From Bacteroidota bacterium (GTDB lineage Bacteria > Bacteroidota > Bacteroidia > Chitinophagales > LD1), in assembly GCA_028288545.1 (NCBI GenBank), contig JAQBNQ010000494.1, positions 1-11,213 of the forward strand: a stretch of 11,213 nucleotides of DNA. Reading direction: 5' to 3'. Of the stretch, positions 8,095-11,213 are shown piece by piece. Position 1 is the first letter of the stretch. Every line of letters begins with the position of its first letter. Position numbers and translations under genes: made by a program. A model generated the notes under the pieces. The model searched no databases, was not told where the DNA came from, and saw only the letters and a list, made by a program, of their open reading frames with translations.

Positions 8095-8108
8095 GCCAGC
8101 GGTTTCTG
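8082..8108 (+). terminator. Hairpin at the end of the ATPase/TOPRIM-like operon
   Basis: CAGAAA-G-CGCT (8082-8092) can pair with AGCG-G-TTTCTG (8098-8108) around the loop AAGCC: ten pairs with one internal G/G mismatch. It spans the stop codon of the TOPRIM-like gene. Only a weak T stretch (ATCATTTTG) follows, so termination is plausible but not certain. Confidence 0.4.
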
Positions 8109-8506
8109 ATCATTTTGCTGACTTCGGGAAAATGATTGACTTGGCAATTTGAATAGCTATCAAATCGACTTAATCAATTCGTTCGAAGATTTCCGCAAAA
8201 CACAAATCATTGTCAATCAGCATATTAGTTTGGTTTCTTTCGTTTCTACTTTTCGCCTTTAATTTTAATCTAAATTGGCATTAACTAATTGGTAATCAAT
8301 ACTATATACTATATAAGTCACTCGAAAAAAGCACCTAAAGTAGAAACTCCTTAAATTCCTCTTTTTGGGCTCCATTCGCCATTCCCAACTCCGCGTTCCG
8401 AGCTCCGCATTTACTTTTAAATACCCTCCCCCTCATATTTTTACTCTACCTTTTTTGAATTTCAAATAATAAATCTACTTTTGCCGTCCCAAAATAAAAA
8501 GAGCGA
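8095..8506. other. Gene-free 412-bp spacer upstream of the str operon
   Basis: I see no gene here on either strand. The spacer holds the right arm of the 8082-8108 hairpin, an 11-bp inverted repeat (GTTTCTACTTT at 8242-8252 and AAAGTAGAAAC at 8337-8347) with an AT-rich middle, a degenerate pyrimidine-rich stretch of CTCCG/ATTCC-like words at 8370-8409, and the rpsL promoter at its right end. It marks the border between the accessory genes on the left and the conserved ribosomal operon. Confidence 0.6.
8454..8483 (+). promoter_or_regulatory. str operon promoter (Bacteroidota type)
   Basis: The -7 box TACTTTTG (8476-8483) matches TAnnTTTG exactly. A -33 element TTTG (8454-8457) lies 18 bases upstream, the expected spacing. 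The predicted transcript would start near 8490 and leave a leader of under 20 bases before the rpsL ATG at 8507. This is the clearest promoter in the window. Confidence 0.75.
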
Positions 8507-8926
8507 ATGCCTACAATTCAACAGTTAGTAAGAAAAGCCCGTACAATTATACGCGCCAAATCAAAGAGCCGTGCACTGGATTCATGCCCTCAAAAGAGGG
8601 GTGTTTGTACCCGTGTATACACTACTACTCCTAAAAAGCCTAACTCGGCTTTGCGTAAGGTAGCCAAGGTGCGTTTAACAAATGCTGTTGAGATCATCGC
8701 CTATATTCCGGGTGAAGGCCACAACCTTCAGGAGCACAGTATCGTGCTTATCCGTGGAGGCAGGGTAAAGGATCTTCCGGGTGTTCGTTACCACATCGTT
8801 CGTGGTTCCTTAGATACTGCGGGCGTTGAAAACCGTAAAAAGAGCCGTAGCAAGTACGGTACCAAGCGTCCTAAGGCAGGTGCTGCTGCAGCCGCTGCCG
8901 CTAAACCAGCAGGTAAAAAGAAATAG
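8507..8926 (+). CDS. rpsL: 30S ribosomal protein S12
   Basis: This 139-aa protein aligns without gaps to S12 over its first 124 or so residues, with CPQKRGVCTRVYTTTPKKPN and GEGHNLQEHS...GGRVKDLPGVRYH. S12 sits at the decoding centre of the 30S subunit and helps proofread tRNA selection. K43 and K88 (counting Met), where streptomycin-resistance changes usually fall, are both lysine here, so the protein is of the sensitive type. D89, the residue methylthiolated in many bacteria, is present. After KRPKA there is a tail of about 15 residues made of alanines, then KPAGKKK, longer than in E. coli. It is the first gene of the str operon, behind the strong promoter at 8454-8483, and rpsG follows 40 bp after its stop. 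Confidence 0.98.
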   Translation: MPTIQQLVRKARTIIRAKSKSRALDSCPQKRGVCTRVYTTTPKKPNSALRKVAKVRLTNAVEIIAYIPGEGHNLQEHSIVLIRGGRVKDLPGVRYHIVRGSLDTAGVENRKKSRSKYGTKRPKAGAAAAAAAKPAGKKK

Positions 8927-8966
8927 TTTTAAGTATAAAATATAGAATCAGTCAAATTAAGATAAG

Positions 8967-9434
8967 ATGAGAAAGAAAAAAGCCCCGAAAAGGTACGTTC
9001 AGCCAGATCCAAAGTTTAATGATGTAATGATCACACAGTTTGTGAACAGGTTGATGTATGAAGGAAAGAAGTCGGTTGCCTATGGTGTTTTCTACGGTGC
9101 CCTTGACCTGGTAGGAGAAAGAACCAAGGAAAGCGGACTGGATATCTGGAAAAAGGCAATTCAGAATGTTGGACCTTCGGTAGAAGTAAAGACAAGAAGA
9201 ATTGGCGGAGCTAACTTTCAGATACCTACTGAAGTTCGTGGCGAAAGAAAAGTATCAGTAGCTATGAAGTGGCTGATCCAATACAGCCGCGACAGGAACG
9301 GCAGAAGCATGGCAGATAAGCTGGCTTCGGAAATCGTAGCTGCCAGCAAAGGTGAAGGCGGTGCTTTTAAGAAAAAGGAAGACACACATAAGATGGCCGA
9401 GGCAAACAAGGCTTTCGCTCACTTTAAATTCTAA
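8967..9434 (+). CDS. rpsG: 30S ribosomal protein S7
   Basis: This 155-aa protein is the usual length for bacterial S7. It begins MRKKKAPKRYVQPDPKF and carries the family blocks VNRLMYEGKKSVAY, NVGPSVEVKTRRIGGA and a C-terminal HKMAEANKAFAHFKF. S7 binds the 3' major domain of 16S rRNA, starts assembly of the 30S head and contacts E-site tRNA. In E. coli it also represses its own operon by binding the rpsL-rpsG spacer. Here that spacer is only 40 bases and AT-rich, with no obvious fold, so the E. coli mechanism is not evident. A stable hairpin follows at 9441-9463, before fusA. Confidence 0.98.
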   Translation: MRKKKAPKRYVQPDPKFNDVMITQFVNRLMYEGKKSVAYGVFYGALDLVGERTKESGLDIWKKAIQNVGPSVEVKTRRIGGANFQIPTEVRGERKVSVAMKWLIQYSRDRNGRSMADKLASEIVAASKGEGGAFKKKEDTHKMAEANKAFAHFKF

Positions 9435-9440
9435 ATAAAT

Positions 9441-9464
9441 AAATCTCCCCGCCGGGGAGATTTT
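9441..9464 (+). terminator. GC-rich hairpin between rpsG and fusA (terminator or attenuator)
   Basis: AAATCTCCCC (9441-9450) pairs perfectly with GGGGAGATTT (9454-9463) around the loop GCC, giving 10 bp. A short T run (ATTTT, then AATT) follows. The shape is that of an intrinsic terminator, yet it lies inside the str operon seven bases after the rpsG stop. It could lower fusA transcription, stabilise the rpsL-rpsG mRNA end or separate fusA from the ribosomal protein genes. Confidence 0.65.
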
Positions 9465-9502
9465 AATTAGGACAAAAAATATTTTATAACAGATAAATGG
9501 TT

Positions 9503-9519
9503 CTCTCTTTTAAGGAGAG
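9503..9519 (+). promoter_or_regulatory. fusA Shine-Dalgarno inside a small hairpin
   Basis: AAGGAGAGG at 9512-9520 is a strong Shine-Dalgarno sequence with about 8 bases to the ATG at 9529. The stretch CTCTCT (9503-9508) can pair with GGAGAG (9514-9519) over a TTTAA loop: six pairs including one T-G, extendable by two weak pairs. This would hide most of the Shine-Dalgarno sequence. The pairing is seen in the sequence; regulation is inferred. Confidence 0.5.
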
Positions 9520-9528
9520 GGGAAAGAT

Positions 9529-11213
9529 ATGGGAAAGGATCTAAGTTTTACGAGAAATATTGGTATAGCGGCTCACATTGATGCAGGTAAAACTACAACT
9601 ACAGAGCGTATTCTGTATTACACCGGTGTTAACTATAAAATTGGTGAAGTACACGAAGGCGCAGCTACTATGGATTGGATGGAACAAGAGCAGGAGCGTG
9701 GTATTACCATTACTTCGGCTGCTACCCGTTGCCACTGGACATGGCAGGATAAGAAGTACGACATTAACATTATTGATACTCCGGGACACGTGGATTTTAC
9801 CGTTGAGGTGAATCGTTCATTACGTGTGTTGGATGGTTTGGTTTTCTTGTTTAGTGCGGTGGATGGTGTTGAACCACAATCTGAAACTAACTGGCGTTTG
9901 GCTGATAACTATGGTGTTGCCCGTTTAGGTTTTGTAAACAAAATGGATCGCCAGGGTGCCGACTTCTTTAACGTTGTTAAGCAGGTTAACACTATGCTTG
10001 GTTCTATACCTATGGTAATGCAAATTCCACTTGGTAATGAAGAGAATTTTAAAGGGGTTGTGGACCTGGTTACCAACGAAGCAGTTCTTTGGAACGAAGA
10101 AGATAAAGGAATGACCTACAAGGTTATTGATATACCCGCAGAACTTATTGACGAGGTAAAAGAATACCGCGAAAAAATGTTGGAGCAGGTTGCTGAATTT
10201 GACGACAAATTGATGGAGAAGTATTTTGCTGACCCTAATTCAATTACACCGGATGAGATTCGCGCAGCTGTTCGTAAGGCGGTTATTGCACAGAAAGTAG
10301 TACCAATGTACTGCGGTTCGTCATTTAAGAATAAAGGAGTACAGGCCGTATTGGATGCAGTTTGCTCTATCCTTCCTTCACCACAGGATAAGCCGAACAT
10401 TAAAGGCATCAATCCTGACACTGAAGAGGAAGTTGTTATTCACCCTGATACGGATGCGCCTTTTTGCGCTTTAGCATTTAAAATTGCTACCGATCCTTTC
10501 GTAGGTCGTTTGGCATATTTTAGAGTATACCAGGGTTCGCTTGATGCGGGTTCTTATATCCTGAACACACGTACAGGAAACAAAGAGCGTATATCGAGAT
10601 TGTTTCAAATGCACGCTAATAAGCAAAACAGTGTTGAAAGAGTTGAGGCTGGTGATATTGCAGCTGCGGTTGGATTTAAAAATATCCGTACCGGTGATAC
10701 CCTTTGCGAAGAAAAACACCCGGTAGTATTGGAAAGCATGAAGTTCCCTGAGCCGGTTATATCATTGGCTATTGAACCTAAGGCACAGAAAGATCTGGAT
10801 AAGCTGGGTATGAGCTTAGGCAAGTTGGCTGAAGAAGATCCTACGTTCCGTGTATCATATAACGAGCAAACAGGACAGACTATCATATCAGGTATGGGTG
10901 AGCTTCACCTTGAGATCCTGGTTGACCGTTTACGTCGTGAATTTAAAGTAGAATGTAATCAGGGTGCGCCTCAGGTTAACTATAAAGAGAGATTGACAAA
11001 AACGATCGAACACCGCGAACTTTACAAAAAGCAAACGGGTGGTCGTGGTAAATTTGCCGATATAAAATTAGAAATTGGCCCTGCTGATGAAGGTGTGGTT
11101 GGCTTACAGTTTATCAATGATATTTTCGGAGGTTCAATTCCGCGCGAGTTTGTACCATCTGTAGAGAAAGGCTTTAAAGAAGCCATGAAGACAGGTGTAT
11201 TGGCAGGATACGA
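9529..11213 (+). CDS. fusA: Translation elongation factor G, 3' end outside window
   Basis: The frame from ATG 9529 stays open to the last base: 561 codons plus two bases of a protein normally near 700 aa. EF-G is the GTPase that moves tRNAs and mRNA through the ribosome after peptide bond formation and helps recycle ribosomes. The G motifs are all present: G1 AHIDAGKTT (residues 15-23), ERGIT as the G2 region, G3 DTPGHVDF (from D83), G4 NKMD (137-140) and G5 SSFKNKG (264-270). Domain III shows GMGELHLEI, and domain IV begins near QTGGRGKFADIK. The start is set by a good Shine-Dalgarno sequence at 9512-9520. fusA is third in the str operon, 94 bp after rpsG, with a hairpin in between. No TAnnTTTG box is seen in that gap, so a separate promoter is not evident. 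Confidence 0.97.
   Translation, partial: MGKDLSFTRNIGIAAHIDAGKTTTTERILYYTGVNYKIGEVHEGAATMDWMEQEQERGITITSAATRCHWTWQDKKYDINIIDTPGHVDFTVEVNRSLRVLDGLVFLFSAVDGVEPQSETNWRLADNYGVARLGFVNKMDRQGADFFNVVKQVNTMLGSIPMVMQIPLGNEENFKGVVDLVTNEAVLWNEEDKGMTYKVIDIPAELIDEVKEYREKMLEQVAEFDDKLMEKYFADPNSITPDEIRAAVRKAVIAQKVVPMYCGSSFKNKGVQAVLDAVCSILPSPQDKPNIKGINPDTEEEVVIHPDTDAPFCALAFKIATDPFVGRLAYFRVYQGSLDAGSYILNTRTGNKERISRLFQMHANKQNSVERVEAGDIAAAVGFKNIRTGDTLCEEKHPVVLESMKFPEPVISLAIEPKAQKDLDKLGMSLGKLAEEDPTFRVSYNEQTGQTIISGMGELHLEILVDRLRREFKVECNQGAPQVNYKERLTKTIEHRELYKKQTGGRGKFADIKLEIGPADEGVVGLQFINDIFGGSIPREFVPSVEKGFKEAMKTGVLAGY

Noticed and set aside
8225..8260. A second promoter at TACTTTTC (8247-8254)
   Set aside because: The final base departs from TAnnTTTG, the nearest upstream TTG is only 14 bases away, and no gene follows closely.

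Overview
The window looks like chromosomal DNA from a member of the Bacteroidota. Three things point there. Two upstream regions carry exact TAnnTTTG -7 boxes (a third sits on the minus strand). Most genes lack a Shine-Dalgarno sequence. The S12, S7 and EF-G proteins are of ordinary bacterial type, with a lysine/alanine tail on S12. I cannot name the genus from sequence alone.

Layout. Bases 1-3660 (+) hold the 3' part of a very large WD40/beta-propeller gene whose start lies left of the window. Bases 3620-5136 (-) hold a TPR-like helical-repeat gene split by a one-base frameshift in a homopolymer. Bases 5350-5754 (+) encode a small secreted protein with two Tudor/agenet-like domains. Bases 5726-6289 (-) hold a TauD/TfdA-type dioxygenase that has lost its C-terminal half. 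Bases 6464-8094 (+) hold a tight two-gene unit: an AAA/OLD-like ATPase followed 2 bp later by a small protein with TOPRIM-like acidic motifs and a basic tail. This is the best candidate for a poorly described (possibly anti-phage) system. A 412-bp gene-free stretch follows, ending in a textbook Bacteroidota promoter for the str operon: rpsL (8507-8926), rpsG (8967-9434) and fusA (9529 to beyond the window end).

An approximately 88-bp imperfect direct repeat occurs at 3579-3667 and 5792-5878. In copy 1 the convergent WD40 and TPR-like genes both find their stop codons inside the repeat. Copy 2 lies just past the point where the dioxygenase loses family resemblance. This suggests a dispersed repeat or recombination scar that has reshaped gene ends in an accessory region next to the conserved str operon.

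Regulatory structure in the str operon is notable. A strong GC hairpin sits between rpsG and fusA. fusA has an unusually good Shine-Dalgarno sequence, and that sequence can be paired away in a small hairpin.
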